Source: Streptomyces massasporeus
Lineage (GTDB): Bacteria > Actinomycetota > Actinomycetes > Streptomycetales > Streptomycetaceae
DNA: 64,000 nt
Direction: 5' to 3'
NCBI RefSeq assembly: GCF_014648995.1
Contig: NZ_BMSE01000004.1
Location: 186,001 to 250,000 of the forward strand
Shown: piece after piece, positions 19,032 to 27,287 of the stretch
Position numbering within the stretch: position 1 is the stretch's first letter
Layout: every line of letters begins with the position of its first letter
Made by a program: the position numbers and the translations under genes
The notes under the pieces: model-generated
Told to the model about the DNA's origin: nothing
The model's input: the letters and a program-made list of their open reading frames with translations, nothing else
Database searches by the model: none

Positions 19032-19652
19032 ATGCTGAAGGTGGGCCTGACCGGCGGCATCGGTGCCGGCAAGAGTGAGGTGTCACGGCTGCTCGTCGCG
19101 TGCGGGGCCGTGCTGATCGACGCGGACCGCATCGCGCGGGAGGTCGTCGCACCGGGGACGCCGGGGCTCGCCTCGGTCGTCGGCGCCTTCGGGGAGGAGA
19201 TCCTCGCCGCCGACGGCAGCCTGGACCGGCCCCGCCTCGGCGCCATCGTCTTCTCCGACGCGGAGAAGCTCTCCACCCTCAACGCGATCGTGCACCCCCT
19301 GGTGGGCGCCCGCTCCCGTGAGCTGGAGGAGGCCGCCGCCGAGGACGCGGTCGTGCTCCACGACGTCCCGCTCCTCACGGAGAACGGCCTGGCGCCGCTG
19401 TACGACCTGGTGATCGTCGTCGACGCCGCCCCCGAGACCCAGCTCGACCGGCTCGTACGGCTGCGCGGCATGACCGAGGAGGACGCCCGGGCACGGATGG
19501 CCGCCCAGGCGACGCGCGAGCAGCGCCGGGAGATCGCGGACATCGTGATCGACAACGACGTCCCGCTGGAGGAGCTGGAGCAGCGCGTGAAGGACGTGTG
19601 GGCCGAGCTGGTGCTCAGGTCGCAGGCGTCCCGGCCGTCTCCCGCGGAATAG
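19032..19652 (+). CDS. coaE: Dephospho-CoA kinase
   Basis: A 206-residue P-loop kinase catalysing the last step of coenzyme A synthesis, ATP-dependent phosphorylation of dephospho-CoA. The Walker A motif GGIGAGKS is at residues 8-15, followed by [13 protein letters not shown] (CoA-binding helix), the HPLV motif near residue 97, and [10 protein letters not shown]. Length fits the family (about 200). ATG 19032 is preferred over an upstream GTG at 19008 because the promoter -10 ends just before it. The gene follows PAC2 and precedes a TPR gene on the same strand. Confidence 0.95.
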   Translation: MLKVGLTGGIGAGKSEVSRLLVACGAVLIDADRIAREVVAPGTPGLASVVGAFGEEILAADGSLDRPRLGAIVFSDAEKLSTLNAIVHPLVGARSRELEEAAAEDAVVLHDVPLLTENGLAPLYDLVIVVDAAPETQLDRLVRLRGMTEEDARARMAAQATREQRREIADIVIDNDVPLEELEQRVKDVWAELVLRSQASRPSPAE

Positions 19653-19668
19653 CTGTTCTGCGCGGGAG
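19639..19668 (+). terminator. Hairpin overlapping the coaE stop codon
   Basis: CTCCCGCG at 19639-19646 and CGCGGGAG at 19661-19668 form a perfect 8-bp stem that encloses the coaE stop codon. No T run follows, so it may attenuate rather than end transcription into the TPR gene. Confidence 0.5.
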
Positions 19669-19702
19669 CGTTGAACCTCTGCAGCGAGGGAAGGACTCTG
19701 CC

Positions 19703-20083
19703 GTGCCCGAGACCAGCGGTTCCACCGGACGTACCCCGGAGACGCACGTCATCGACTTCCGTGCCGCCGAGCAACTGCTCGCGGCCCGGGACCCGCGGGG
19801 CGCGGTGAAGCTGCTCGACGGCGTCATCGCCACGCACCCGGAGAACACCGCGGCCCGGCTGCTGCGGGCGCGGGCCTTCTTCGCGGCGGCGCAGCTGAGG
19901 CCGGCGGAGCTCGAGTTCCAGATCGTCCTGGAGCGGGAGCCGGACAACGCGTTCGCGCACTTCGCGCTCGCCCGCACGTACGAGCGCCAGGGCCGTCCCG
20001 ACCAGGCGAGGCGCCACTTCCGCCTGGCGGCCGCGCTGGATCCGAACCCGGAATTCCTGAAGGCCGCGCGCTTCGACTCGTGA
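19703..20083 (+). CDS. Tetratricopeptide repeat protein
   Basis: This 126-residue protein is built of about three TPR helices pairs: AAEQLLAARDPRGAVKLLDGVIATHPENTAARLLRA, RAFFAAAQLRPAELEFQIVLEREPDNAFAHFALA and RTYERQGRPDQARRHFRLAAALDPNPEF. It is probably a cytoplasmic adaptor. GTG 19703 is preceded by GAAGGA. It lies 50 bases after coaE and ends 19 bases before the convergent DUF6343 gene. No partner is indicated. Confidence 0.88.
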   Translation: MPETSGSTGRTPETHVIDFRAAEQLLAARDPRGAVKLLDGVIATHPENTAARLLRARAFFAAAQLRPAELEFQIVLEREPDNAFAHFALARTYERQGRPDQARRHFRLAAALDPNPEFLKAARFDS

Positions 20084-20102
20084 CCAGTCGCTCCCGCCCG
20101 CG

Positions 20103-20366
20103 TCAGGGGCGTCCGTCCGGCGGCCGGTAGGGCGGGATGTCGCGGCCGGGCTGGTAGTGCGGGCCCTGGCGGATGTGCCGCAGGACGACGGCCAGATCGA
20201 TCGTGACGATCAGCAGCAGCACACCGCAGGCGATGGCCCAGCCGCTTCGCCCGGCGATCGCGAACGCCACCGTCCCGAAGAGCGCCCAGACCAGCCCCCA
20301 CAGACTCAGCCAGAAGCGCGCCCGCAGGGCACTGCGCGCGGTCCGCGGTTCACTGCCGGTACGCAT
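20103..20366 (-). CDS. DUF6343-like small membrane protein
   Basis: An 87-residue protein: MRTGSEPRTARSALRARFWLSLWG, then two hydrophobic segments (about 19-40 and 45-64), and a polar tail HIRQGPHYQPGRDIPPYRPPDGR. I match it from memory to the DUF6343 family of actinobacteria. ATG 20366 has AGGAG 13 bases upstream. It is divergent from the acyltransferase-like gene (73 bases apart). The function is unknown. Confidence 0.75.
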   Translation of the reverse strand: MRTGSEPRTARSALRARFWLSLWGLVWALFGTVAFAIAGRSGWAIACGVLLLIVTIDLAVVLRHIRQGPHYQPGRDIPPYRPPDGRP

Positions 20367-20439
20367 CGTCGATCGCCACTCCTGCTTGCAACGTACTCTT
20401 CGTGGCGGGGGATCACCAAGGTCGACCGGGGAGCCGCGC

Positions 20440-21351
20440 ATGCTGCCGGACGCCGACGCACTGCCCGAGATCCTGCTCGATCTGGCGGTGCCGCACGAGG
20501 ACATCAACGACCTGGTCGCCCTGCGGCGGACACTCACCGCCGATGTCCGGGCCATGAGGCTCCTGGAGGAGTGCGTCGAGGACCTGGTACGGGACATCGG
20601 CGAGGTCGGCGTCGAGGTGCCGCTCGCCGAGCGCGTCGCCGAAGCCCCGGCCGCGCTGGGCCGGTACTTCGCCGTCTTCGTGTTCGTCGCGGCGTTGCCC
20701 CATACGCGCGCGTATCACCGCGAGCGGGGCGTCACGGCCGACGTCAGCCGCCGGACCCTCGCCGACCTGGGGCGGAACATGGCGTTCCACCGACGGCGGC
20801 GCGGCAGCGGAGGGGTGGAGGTCCCGCACTGGCTCACGCACCACTTCCGCGGTGAGCTGTACCAGCTGGGACGGCTCCAGTTCGAGCGGGCCCGCCTCGG
20901 GCAGCGGACGGGGCGGGCGGTGGCGGTGGCCGGGCTGGACGCGGCACCGGGGGAGCCCTGTCTCAACCTGCATATCCCGGACTTCCACGGGGCGCTGTCA
21001 CCGGCGGCCTGCGACCGTTCCCTGGAACTCGCGCGGGAGTTCTTCGCCCGTCATTTTCCGCGGGAGCGACATCGGGTCGCGGTGTGCCACTCCTGGCTGC
21101 TCGACCCGCAGCTGAAGCGTCACCTCGATCCCGAGTCCAACATCCTCCGGTTCCAGGGGCGCTTCGAGCCCGGGCGTGACCCCGGCGAAGAGCCGGAACC
21201 GGCGGACGGCGAACCGGTCCGCTTCGTCTTCGGGGACCCGGACCTGCCGGTGGCCGGCCTGCCGAGGCGTACGTCCGTGGAGCGGGCGGTGGGGGATCAC
21301 CTGCGGGCGGGCGGCCACTGGTACATGGGGCACGGCTGGTTTCGGCTGTAG
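20440..21351 (+). CDS. Acyltransferase-domain protein (GNAT-like, N- and C-domain pair)
   Basis: A 303-residue protein of a Streptomyces family annotated as acyltransferase-domain (formerly DUF5596). Recognisable parts are an N-terminal helical domain (residues 1-125), a central YQLGRLQFERARLG segment, and a C-terminal GNAT-like part with LNLHIPDFHGALSPAACDRSLELAREFF and VCHSWLLDPQLKRHLDPESNILRFQ. ATG 20440 has GGGGAG nearby. Neither acyl donor nor acceptor is known. It stands apart from its neighbours, which suggests single-gene function. Confidence 0.75.
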   Translation: MLPDADALPEILLDLAVPHEDINDLVALRRTLTADVRAMRLLEECVEDLVRDIGEVGVEVPLAERVAEAPAALGRYFAVFVFVAALPHTRAYHRERGVTADVSRRTLADLGRNMAFHRRRRGSGGVEVPHWLTHHFRGELYQLGRLQFERARLGQRTGRAVAVAGLDAAPGEPCLNLHIPDFHGALSPAACDRSLELAREFFARHFPRERHRVAVCHSWLLDPQLKRHLDPESNILRFQGRFEPGRDPGEEPEPADGEPVRFVFGDPDLPVAGLPRRTSVERAVGDHLRAGGHWYMGHGWFRL

Positions 21352-21496
21352 CCGACGGGGTCCGCTGCGGTCTTCGCTGCGGGGCCGCCTCCTCGGCGAT
21401 GTGCCTCAACTCCCCGCCCGCGGCGCCTCGTTCACTCGGACGGGTGAAGATGGGCGTTGCGGGAACGGGTGTGCGGATGCGGTCCGTTGGGCGGGC

Positions 21497-22186
21497 ATGG
21501 AGATGAAAATGCGTGAGGGGTACGAGGGGACGGGACCCGGGGCCATCACCCCGGACGGCTGCGCGGTGGAGCTCTACTCACGGTTGCCCGTCGGGGACGA
21601 ACCGGAGGTCATCGCCGCCGCGGTCCCCGAGGGCGGGCGCATCCTGGAGCTCGGCAGCGGGGTGGGCCGCATGACCCACGCACTGCTGGAGCGCGGGTTC
21701 ACGGTCACGGCGGTGGACGAGTCCGCACCGATGCTGGAGCGCGTGCGCGGCGCGCGGACGATCTGCAGCCCGATCGAGGACCTCGACCTGGGGGAGACGT
21801 TCGACGTGGTGCTGCTCGCGTCCTTCCTCGTGCACACGGGGGACGTCGAGGTGCGGCGGGGCCTGCTGCGCACCTGCGCGCGCCATGTCGCGGAGGGCGG
21901 CTGCGTGCTGATCCAGCGGGAGGGCGAGGACTACCACGACAACGTGCCGCGCGAGCGCAAGGACCCCAGCGGCTTCACCGTGCGGATCGCGTCCGCGGAG
22001 CCGCTCGGCGACGGGGTCAACTCGGTCCGCGCGGAGTACGAGTTCCCGGACGCGGTCTGGACCCATACGTTCCGGGCACGACCACTGACCAAGGAGCAGT
22101 TCGAGGAGGCCCTGGCGGAGGCGGGCCTGAGGGTGGACCGCTACCTGACGGAGGACCGGATATGGGTGCGGGCGGTGGCGGTCTAG
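21497..22186 (+). CDS. Class I SAM-dependent methyltransferase
   Basis: A 229-residue methyltransferase with motif I ILELGSGVGRMTHALLERG, TAVDESAPML as the SAM-ribose-binding acidic strand end, and FDVVLLASFLVHTG as the motif II region. The C-terminal part (ARPLTKEQFEEALAEAGLRVDRYL) fits Methyltransf-11/25-type enzymes. Three ATGs at 21497, 21503 and 21509 are in frame; GGAG at 21499-21502 favours the last, so the first few residues are uncertain. It is followed by the decayed kinase gene on the same strand. The substrate is unknown. Confidence 0.85.
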   Translation: MEMKMREGYEGTGPGAITPDGCAVELYSRLPVGDEPEVIAAAVPEGGRILELGSGVGRMTHALLERGFTVTAVDESAPMLERVRGARTICSPIEDLDLGETFDVVLLASFLVHTGDVEVRRGLLRTCARHVAEGGCVLIQREGEDYHDNVPRERKDPSGFTVRIASAEPLGDGVNSVRAEYEFPDAVWTHTFRARPLTKEQFEEALAEAGLRVDRYLTEDRIWVRAVAV

Positions 22187-22233
22187 GCGGGCCGGATGCG
22201 CGGGATCCCTTCCGCGGAAGGGAGCCGGGGCGT

Positions 22234-22993
22234 CTGAGCGATTACGACACGGTCGCGACCTCCCTGGCTCTGCTCGGGGACGCCGAGCTGCGCGAACTGG
22301 TGGACAGCGCTGTGCCGTTGGGTGCGGGCATCGGAGGAACCTCTGCCCGGCTGGATGTGTCCGGCACGCCGGTCTTCGTGAAGCGCGTGCCCCTCACGGA
22401 CCTGGAACAGCGGCCGGAGCGCCGCCGGTCCACGGCCAACGTGTTCGGACTGCCCATGATCTGCCAGTACGGCATCGGCGGGCCCTCGTTCGGGGCATGG
22501 CGGGAGGTCGCCGCCCACGCCATGACCACGAACTGGGTGCTCTCCGGGCAGTTCCAGGGTGTTCCGCTGATGTACCACTGGCGGGTGCTGCCGGACGAGG
22601 TACCCCATGCCCACTTCGAGAACATCCTGACCGACGGACGGCGCCTGTACTTCACCGACTTCGGCCTCGCCCTGTCCACCCGCTTCGCCCTCACGCCCAC
22701 CGAGGCCGACTTCTACGACCGGCATCGCGGCTACGACCGCTGCTACACCGCCAGCTGGCACGTGAACTGGCTGATCAGCGCACTGTACGGAGAGGACTGG
22801 GAGGTACGTGGAGAACTGATACGAGCATGGGCCCAGGGAAGGCGACTCGCCGGGGGCGCCACCGGGGACAGCGGAGATCCTCACTCGCAACGCCCCGGTC
22901 GCGGCCGTGATGACCGACTTCTACCGCACCCTCCAGAGTGAGAGCCGGACGACTCCCTACCCGGGGGAGAAGCTCCAACGGCTCTGCCCTTGA
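22234..22993 (+). pseudogene. Decayed protein-kinase-like gene: internal deletion plus frameshift
   Basis: The frame starting LSDYDTVATSLALLGDAELREL (22234) resembles the N-terminal lobe of a Streptomyces kinase-like family: LGAGIGGTSARLDVSGTPVFVKRVPLTDLE contains the glycine loop and Lys. At about 22590-22612 it jumps from MYHWRVLPDE straight to HAHFENILTDGRRLYFTDFGLAL, so the helical lobe and the catalytic Asp are missing. Near 22830-22880 the frame breaks: the +1 frame continues as EILTRNAPVAAVMTDFYRTL and ends at TGA 22991-22993. The presumed start codon is CTG, with GGAAGGGAG 9 bases before it. Three separate lesions argue for a pseudogene. The family assignment is from memory. Confidence 0.78.
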
Positions 22994-23120
22994 CGGGCGG
23001 TGAAGTGAGAGGGGCGGGGTGACATTCCGCTCGACGTCCCCCCGGCAGCGATGAGTTCAGGGACGCGGACCGGTCTACCTCTCCGACACCGACACGGACC
23101 GCTTCCCCCAGGAGACCTTC

Positions 23121-23582
23121 ATGTCCGAGACCACCGCCACCGTCACCACCGACCGCACCCCGGCCGGCGTCGTCATCGCCGAGTCCGCTACCGCTCGCGG
23201 GCGGCGTGCCCGCATCGCGCTGCGCACGCTGCAGGTGCTGCTCGCCCTCTTCTACGCCATTCCGAGCGCCCTGCCCAAGCTGATCGGGCACCCGTCGGCC
23301 GCCGAGTCGTTCGAGCGGCTCGGCTGGGGCAGCGCGGGGATGTACACCATCGGCGCGCTCGAACTGGCCGGGGCGATCGCCCTGTTGATCCCGGTGCTCC
23401 AGTCGGTGGCGGCGATGGCGCTGAGCGCGTTGATGGTGGGAGCGTTCGTCGTGCAGATAGCCGTCTTCGACGGGCAGTACGCGGCGACGCCGCTGATCCT
23501 GATCGTGCCGCTCGTCCTCATAGCGTGGGCGCGGCGGGGGCACAACGCGGAGCTGCCGGGGCTGCTGCGGCGACGGGCGTGA
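23121..23582 (+). CDS. DoxX family membrane protein
   Basis: A 153-residue protein with four hydrophobic helices (about 38-58, 73-95, 98-118 and 122-142). The first carries the DoxX-type sequence LLALFYAIPSALPKLIGHPSAAESFERLGWG. The family includes DoxX and DoxD-like inner-membrane proteins, often linked to redox or thiosulfate chemistry, but most members are uncharacterised. ATG 23121 has AGGAG 6 bases upstream. It faces the S4-domain gene, with about 105 bases of gene-free sequence between their ends. Confidence 0.82.
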   Translation: MSETTATVTTDRTPAGVVIAESATARGRRARIALRTLQVLLALFYAIPSALPKLIGHPSAAESFERLGWGSAGMYTIGALELAGAIALLIPVLQSVAAMALSALMVGAFVVQIAVFDGQYAATPLILIVPLVLIAWARRGHNAELPGLLRRRA

Positions 23583-23688
23583 CCGGGTGCGACGGGGGCG
23601 CCTCCGAGACTCCGGCTGCGTGCGGAGCGGAGGCGAGGGCCGGTCCCCGGGCGCCGGTCCGAGGGGTGATGTGGGCTCCTCGCCCTGC

Positions 23689-24366
23689 TCAGGGCCTCGG
23701 TTTGCCCGGGGCGCTGCCGAGGCCCTTGCCGGGAACAGGGCCGGGGCCGGACACGCTGCCCGGCCCGGTCACTCCGCGCAGGCGCTCCATCTCGCGGCGG
23801 TCGCGCTTCGTCGGACGGCCCGCGCCGCGGTCGCGGATGCCGGCGGGAGCGACGGCCTCGCGGGGCGGGGGCGGCGGGGAGTTGTCGATGTAGCACTGGG
23901 TGGCCACGGGAGGTCCGACCCGCTTGCGGATCAGCCTGGTGACGACGACGACCCGCTCTCGGCCCTCGTGCCGCAGACGCACCTCGTCACCGACGCGGAC
24001 GCCGTGTGCGGGCTTCACGCGCTCGCCGTTGACGCGCACATGGCCGCCCCGGCAGGCGGTGGCGCCCATGGAGCGGGTCTTGACGAGGCGCACGGACCAG
24101 ATCCAGCTGTCGACGCGCACCGTCGAGGCGCCCTGCGGGCCCGCGGCCTCGGCGGCGGCGATCGCGGCGGCGACCTTCGGATCCAGGGACTTCGGATCCG
24201 ATGACCTCGAATCCAAGGACTTGGCATCGCCGTTCCCGGAGCCGCCCGTGGCCTCGGGGGACTCGGGCGCCGCGTCGGGGGACTCGGGTGCCGCGTCGGC
24301 GGTCCCGTCTGTGGTTCCGTCCGTGGTCCCGTCCGTCCCCTCGTACTGCGCACCGTGAGAAGCCAT
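23689..24366 (-). CDS. S4-domain RNA-binding protein (Hsp15-like)
   Basis: A 225-residue protein with an S4 domain at about residues 83-135: VRVDSWIWSVRLVKTRSMGATACRGGHVRVNG followed by VRVGDEVRLR. The S4 domain binds structured RNA; Hsp15 in E. coli recycles stalled 50S subunits. The N-terminal 70 residues are low-complexity with short repeats (GTTDGTTDGT, PESPDAAPESPEA), and the C-terminal 60 are basic and Gly/Pro-rich. A -10-like TAAGGT (complement of 24373-24378) stands six bases before ATG 24366, so the mRNA is probably leaderless. It is divergent from the ArsR gene. Confidence 0.85.
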   Translation of the reverse strand: MASHGAQYEGTDGTTDGTTDGTADAAPESPDAAPESPEATGGSGNGDAKSLDSRSSDPKSLDPKVAAAIAAAEAAGPQGASTVRVDSWIWSVRLVKTRSMGATACRGGHVRVNGERVKPAHGVRVGDEVRLRHEGRERVVVVTRLIRKRVGPPVATQCYIDNSPPPPPREAVAPAGIRDRGAGRPTKRDRREMERLRGVTGPGSVSGPGPVPGKGLGSAPGKPRP

Positions 24367-24436
24367 GTCCCGACCTTAGTCCTCCGAGTCGCCCCGCCGG
24401 GCGGAGTATCGGCCTCTCGGCCAACTCTGCCAAAGT

Positions 24437-24482
24437 AGTTTTGCAAAAACTCTTTTGCCAATGGGTCGGGGCGGCCTAACCT
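24437..24482 (+). promoter_or_regulatory. ArsR gene promoter with adjoining palindromic operator
   Basis: AGTTTTGCAAAAACT (24437-24451) contains a perfect 10-bp palindrome TTTTGCAAAA. A related word TTTTGCCAAT follows at 24453. A promoter TTGCCA (24455-24460), 16-base spacer, TAACCT (24477-24482) overlaps it, and the -10 stops six bases before ATG 24489, so the transcript is leaderless. An AT-rich palindrome in this GC-rich DNA right at the -35 box is a plausible autoregulatory site for the winged-helix product. It also lies in front of the S4 gene. Confidence 0.68.
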
Positions 24483-24488
24483 CCCGGC

Positions 24489-25121
24489 ATGGACAGCGAC
24501 GAGCACAAGCGCGTACTCGATCCCGAGCACGACACCGCCGCCCTGAAGGCACTCACCCACCCCCTGCGCATCCAACTGCTCGGGCTGCTGCGTCAGGACG
24601 GCCCCGCCACGGCGAGTGAGCTGGCCGCACGGACGGGGGAGTCGTCGGCGTCGGCCAGCTACCACCTGCGGGTGCTGGCGAAATACGCGTTCATCGCCGA
24701 GGCCGAGCACCGCGACGGGCGGGAGCGGCGCTGGCGGGCGCTGCACACCGTCACGTCCTGGAGCAACGAGACGATGGAGTCCACCGCGGCGGGCCGGGCC
24801 TTCGTCAGCCTGGCGCGGCGACGTCAGATCGAGCACCTGGAGAGGTCCCTGGCCCGGCACGAGGCGGACATGGCCGCCGGCCGGCTCGGCGAGGAGTGGG
24901 TGGAGCCGTCGGGCATCAGCGATCTCATGCCCCGGCTGACGGCCGAGTCGCTCACCGAGCTCTTCGACACGGTCGCCGCGAAGCTGGACGAGCTGACCGT
25001 CCGGGACGCGGATGATCCGCGCGCCGAACACGTCGTGTTCCTCGCCGCCGGGCTGCCGCTCGCCCCGCACGAACCCGCCCCCGGCGCCCACACCATCGAT
25101 CGCAAAGACCTCAATCCGTGA
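24489..25121 (+). CDS. ArsR-type winged-helix transcriptional regulator
   Basis: A 210-residue regulator. The N-terminal winged helix (about residues 18-90) has LKALTHPLRIQLLGLLRQDGPATASELAARTGESSASASYHLRVLAKYAFI, typical of ArsR/HTH-20 family members. The remaining 120 residues are helical and may bind a ligand; no metal-binding CxC motif of classic ArsR is seen. Its stop codon overlaps the start of the MFS exporter by 4 bases (GTGA), so the two are translationally coupled. The likely role is to repress its own operon and release it on exposure to a toxic compound exported by the MFS protein. Confidence 0.9.
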   Translation: MDSDEHKRVLDPEHDTAALKALTHPLRIQLLGLLRQDGPATASELAARTGESSASASYHLRVLAKYAFIAEAEHRDGRERRWRALHTVTSWSNETMESTAAGRAFVSLARRRQIEHLERSLARHEADMAAGRLGEEWVEPSGISDLMPRLTAESLTELFDTVAAKLDELTVRDADDPRAEHVVFLAAGLPLAPHEPAPGAHTIDRKDLNP

Positions 25122-26425
25122 CGCGACTCATGACCGGTCCGCCCGGGGAGTGGACCGCTCGGCACCGGTACGTCACCGTCTGCGCGCTCCTCTGGCTGCC
25201 GCCGGGCCTGGGCCTGGCCACGATGGTCCTGCTGTTCAGCGAGCGCGGCATGTCCCTCGCCGCGATCGCCGGGCTGTTCGCCGCGCACTCACTGACCGTG
25301 GCCGCGCTGGAACTGCCCACAGGAGGGCTCTCGGACGTCCTCGGGCGCCGGCCGGTCCTGGCCGCGGCAGGTGTGCTCAACGTCGTCGCCTTCTCGTTGA
25401 TCGGCGTCGGCACCACCGCCTGGCTGCTCACCGCGGGCATGGTCCTCATGGGTGCGGCCCGTGCCCTGGCCAGCGGTACCGCCGAGGCCTGGTACGTCGA
25501 CACCGTCCAGGCGTGCTCCGGCCCGGACGCCGAGCTGCGCACGGGCCTGGCCCGGGGCGGCACCGCGACCTCCGCCGCGCTCGCGGCCGGCATTCTGCTC
25601 GGCGGCGCCCTGCCGTGGCTGCTCGGTCTGGGACCCGACCTCGGTACCCGGCTGAGCGAGGCGACCTCCGGGGCGGTGCTGCCCCTGTCCGTCCCGTTGC
25701 TGCTGGGGGCCGCGCTGCGGATCGTCCTCGTCGCCTATGTGCTGGCCGCCCTGCGGGAGCCCCCGCGAGCACCTGCGACCCTGCGATCCGTGCTGCGCGG
25801 CGTCCCCGGCACCGTGCTCGACGGACTTCGGCTGGGCGGCCGGGACACGGTCGTGCGCCGGGTCCTCCTCGGCGCCGCGGCGTCCGGAAGCGCCCTGGCC
25901 GCGATCGAACTGCTCGTACCGGGCCGCACCGCCGCACTGACCGGCGCGACCGGCTCCGGAGCGATGGTCTACGCCGCCCTGTCCTGCGCGGGCTTCGTCT
26001 GCTCCGGCGTCGGCAGCCACCTCGCGCCGCTCACCGCCCGGGCGGCGGGCAGCGGCGAACGGGCGGTGCTGGTCAGCCTCGCGGCCGGTGCGGGCGGCCT
26101 GTTGCTGCTCGGGATCACCGCGTCCTCCGCCCACCCGGCGGCCACGGCCCTCGCGGTCGTCGGTTTCGGCCTGGTCTACCTCGGTCTCGGCGCGGCGGCC
26201 CCGAACGAGAACGACCTGCTGCACCGCAGGGTCGCCGGCGCGGGCCGCGCCACCGCCCTGTCCGTCCAGTCCCTCGCCCAGCAACTGGTCGGCGCGCTCA
26301 CGGGTCTGGCCGTCGGGGCGCTGCGCCCGGGCCCCCTGCCCTGGCTGCTGACGAGCGCCGTACTGCTGTCCGGCGCTCTGCTCTGGAGGCGCCGGGGCTC
26401 TGCTCTGGCGGCGCCGGGGCGATGA
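25118..26425 (+). CDS. MFS transporter
   Basis: A 435-residue major facilitator permease with about 12 hydrophobic helices. The loop 2-3 motif is LPTGGLSDVLGRRPVLAAA (residues 68-86), a good match to the MFS signature. The long Ala/Leu-rich helices and the coupling to an ArsR-type regulator suggest drug or metabolite efflux; the substrate is unknown. GTG 25118 overlaps the regulator's stop by 4 bases. Downstream the glycosylase gene begins 113 bases later with its own promoter-like sequence. Confidence 0.88.
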   Translation: MTRLMTGPPGEWTARHRYVTVCALLWLPPGLGLATMVLLFSERGMSLAAIAGLFAAHSLTVAALELPTGGLSDVLGRRPVLAAAGVLNVVAFSLIGVGTTAWLLTAGMVLMGAARALASGTAEAWYVDTVQACSGPDAELRTGLARGGTATSAALAAGILLGGALPWLLGLGPDLGTRLSEATSGAVLPLSVPLLLGAALRIVLVAYVLAALREPPRAPATLRSVLRGVPGTVLDGLRLGGRDTVVRRVLLGAAASGSALAAIELLVPGRTAALTGATGSGAMVYAALSCAGFVCSGVGSHLAPLTARAAGSGERAVLVSLAAGAGGLLLLGITASSAHPAATALAVVGFGLVYLGLGAAAPNENDLLHRRVAGAGRATALSVQSLAQQLVGALTGLAVGALRPGPLPWLLTSAVLLSGALLWRRRGSALAAPGR

Positions 26426-26538
26426 GCGGGCCGTGCGGGTCACCGGCGTCTGATCCCACGGGAGGGGCGGTCCGGACCGGTCCCCGCGGATCTCGCCCCC
26501 GTGACGACGGTGACCTCACCTGCGCCTACGGTGGAGTG

Positions 26539-27243
26539 ATGGACGCCAGCGGTCTTCCTCTCCTCGACCGGCGCATCACGGACTGCCGGGCCTGCCCGCG
26601 GCTGGTCTCCTGGCGCGAGGAGACGGCCCGCGCCAAGCGAGCGGCCTTCGCGGACTGGACGTACTGGGCCCGGCCGGTCCCCGGTTTCGGGCCGGCGGAC
26701 GCCCGGCTGCTGATCGTGGGACTCGCCCCCGCCGCCCACGGGGGCAACCGCACCGGCCGGATGTTCACCGGCGACCGCTCCGGCGACGTCCTCTACGAGG
26801 CGTTGTACGACGTGGGCCTCGCCTCCCAGCCGACCGCCGAGCACGCGCACGACGGCCTGGAGCTGTACGGCGTGCGCGTCACCTCGCCCGTGCACTGCGC
26901 CCCGCCCGCCAACAAGCCCACCCCCGAGGAGCGGGACACCTGCCGTCCCTGGCTCGTGCAGGAACTGCGGCTACTGCGCCCGACCCTGCGGGCCGTGGTT
27001 GTGCTCGGCGCCTTCGGGTGGCAGGCCGCGCTGCCCGCGTTCGCCGAGGCCGGCTGGCTCGTGCCCCGGCCGCGCCCCGCCTTCTCGCACGGCGCCCGCT
27101 CCCGCCTCGACGGCCTGGAGCTCTACGGCTGCTACCACGTCAGCCAGCGCAACACCTTCACCGGCCGGCTCACGCCCACCATGCTGCGTGACGTCCTGCG
27201 GACGGCCGGGCGGGCGGCGGGCCTGGCCACCCGAAGCGGCTGA
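26539..27243 (+). CDS. Type-5 uracil-DNA glycosylase (UdgB-like)
   Basis: A 234-residue repair enzyme that removes uracil and other deaminated bases from DNA. The family 5 motif GLAPAAHGGNRTGRMFTGDRSGD is at about 63-85; its Ala where other families have a polar catalytic residue is typical of type 5. Iron-sulfur ligands are visible as CRACP near the N terminus and HC...DTC at about 125-141. The C-terminal motif HVSQRNTFTGRLT gives the catalytic His. The ribosome site is GGTGGAG, and a TACGGT -10-like word ends six bases before ATG 26539. It lacks the damage-promoter motif seen at polA and uvrB. Confidence 0.9.
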   Translation: MDASGLPLLDRRITDCRACPRLVSWREETARAKRAAFADWTYWARPVPGFGPADARLLIVGLAPAAHGGNRTGRMFTGDRSGDVLYEALYDVGLASQPTAEHAHDGLELYGVRVTSPVHCAPPANKPTPEERDTCRPWLVQELRLLRPTLRAVVVLGAFGWQAALPAFAEAGWLVPRPRPAFSHGARSRLDGLELYGCYHVSQRNTFTGRLTPTMLRDVLRTAGRAAGLATRSG

Positions 27244-27244
27244 G

Positions 27245-27287
27245 GCCTGTCGTTCGGACCATGTCGGCGTCGCAGAACGACAGACCC
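27245..27287. terminator. Bidirectional hairpin between udgB-like gene and GntR gene
   Basis: CTGTCGTTC (27247-27255) pairs exactly with GAACGACAG (27275-27283), and outer GG/CC bases extend it past one mismatch. It occupies the 43-base gap between two convergent stop codons and can serve both transcripts. Confidence 0.7.

Noticed and set aside
26509..26539. RecA-NDp promoter at the uracil-DNA glycosylase gene
   Set aside because: The -10-like TACGGT is present but the upstream box reads GTGACCTCACC, which does not match TTGTCAGTGGC. It is only a possible ordinary leaderless promoter.
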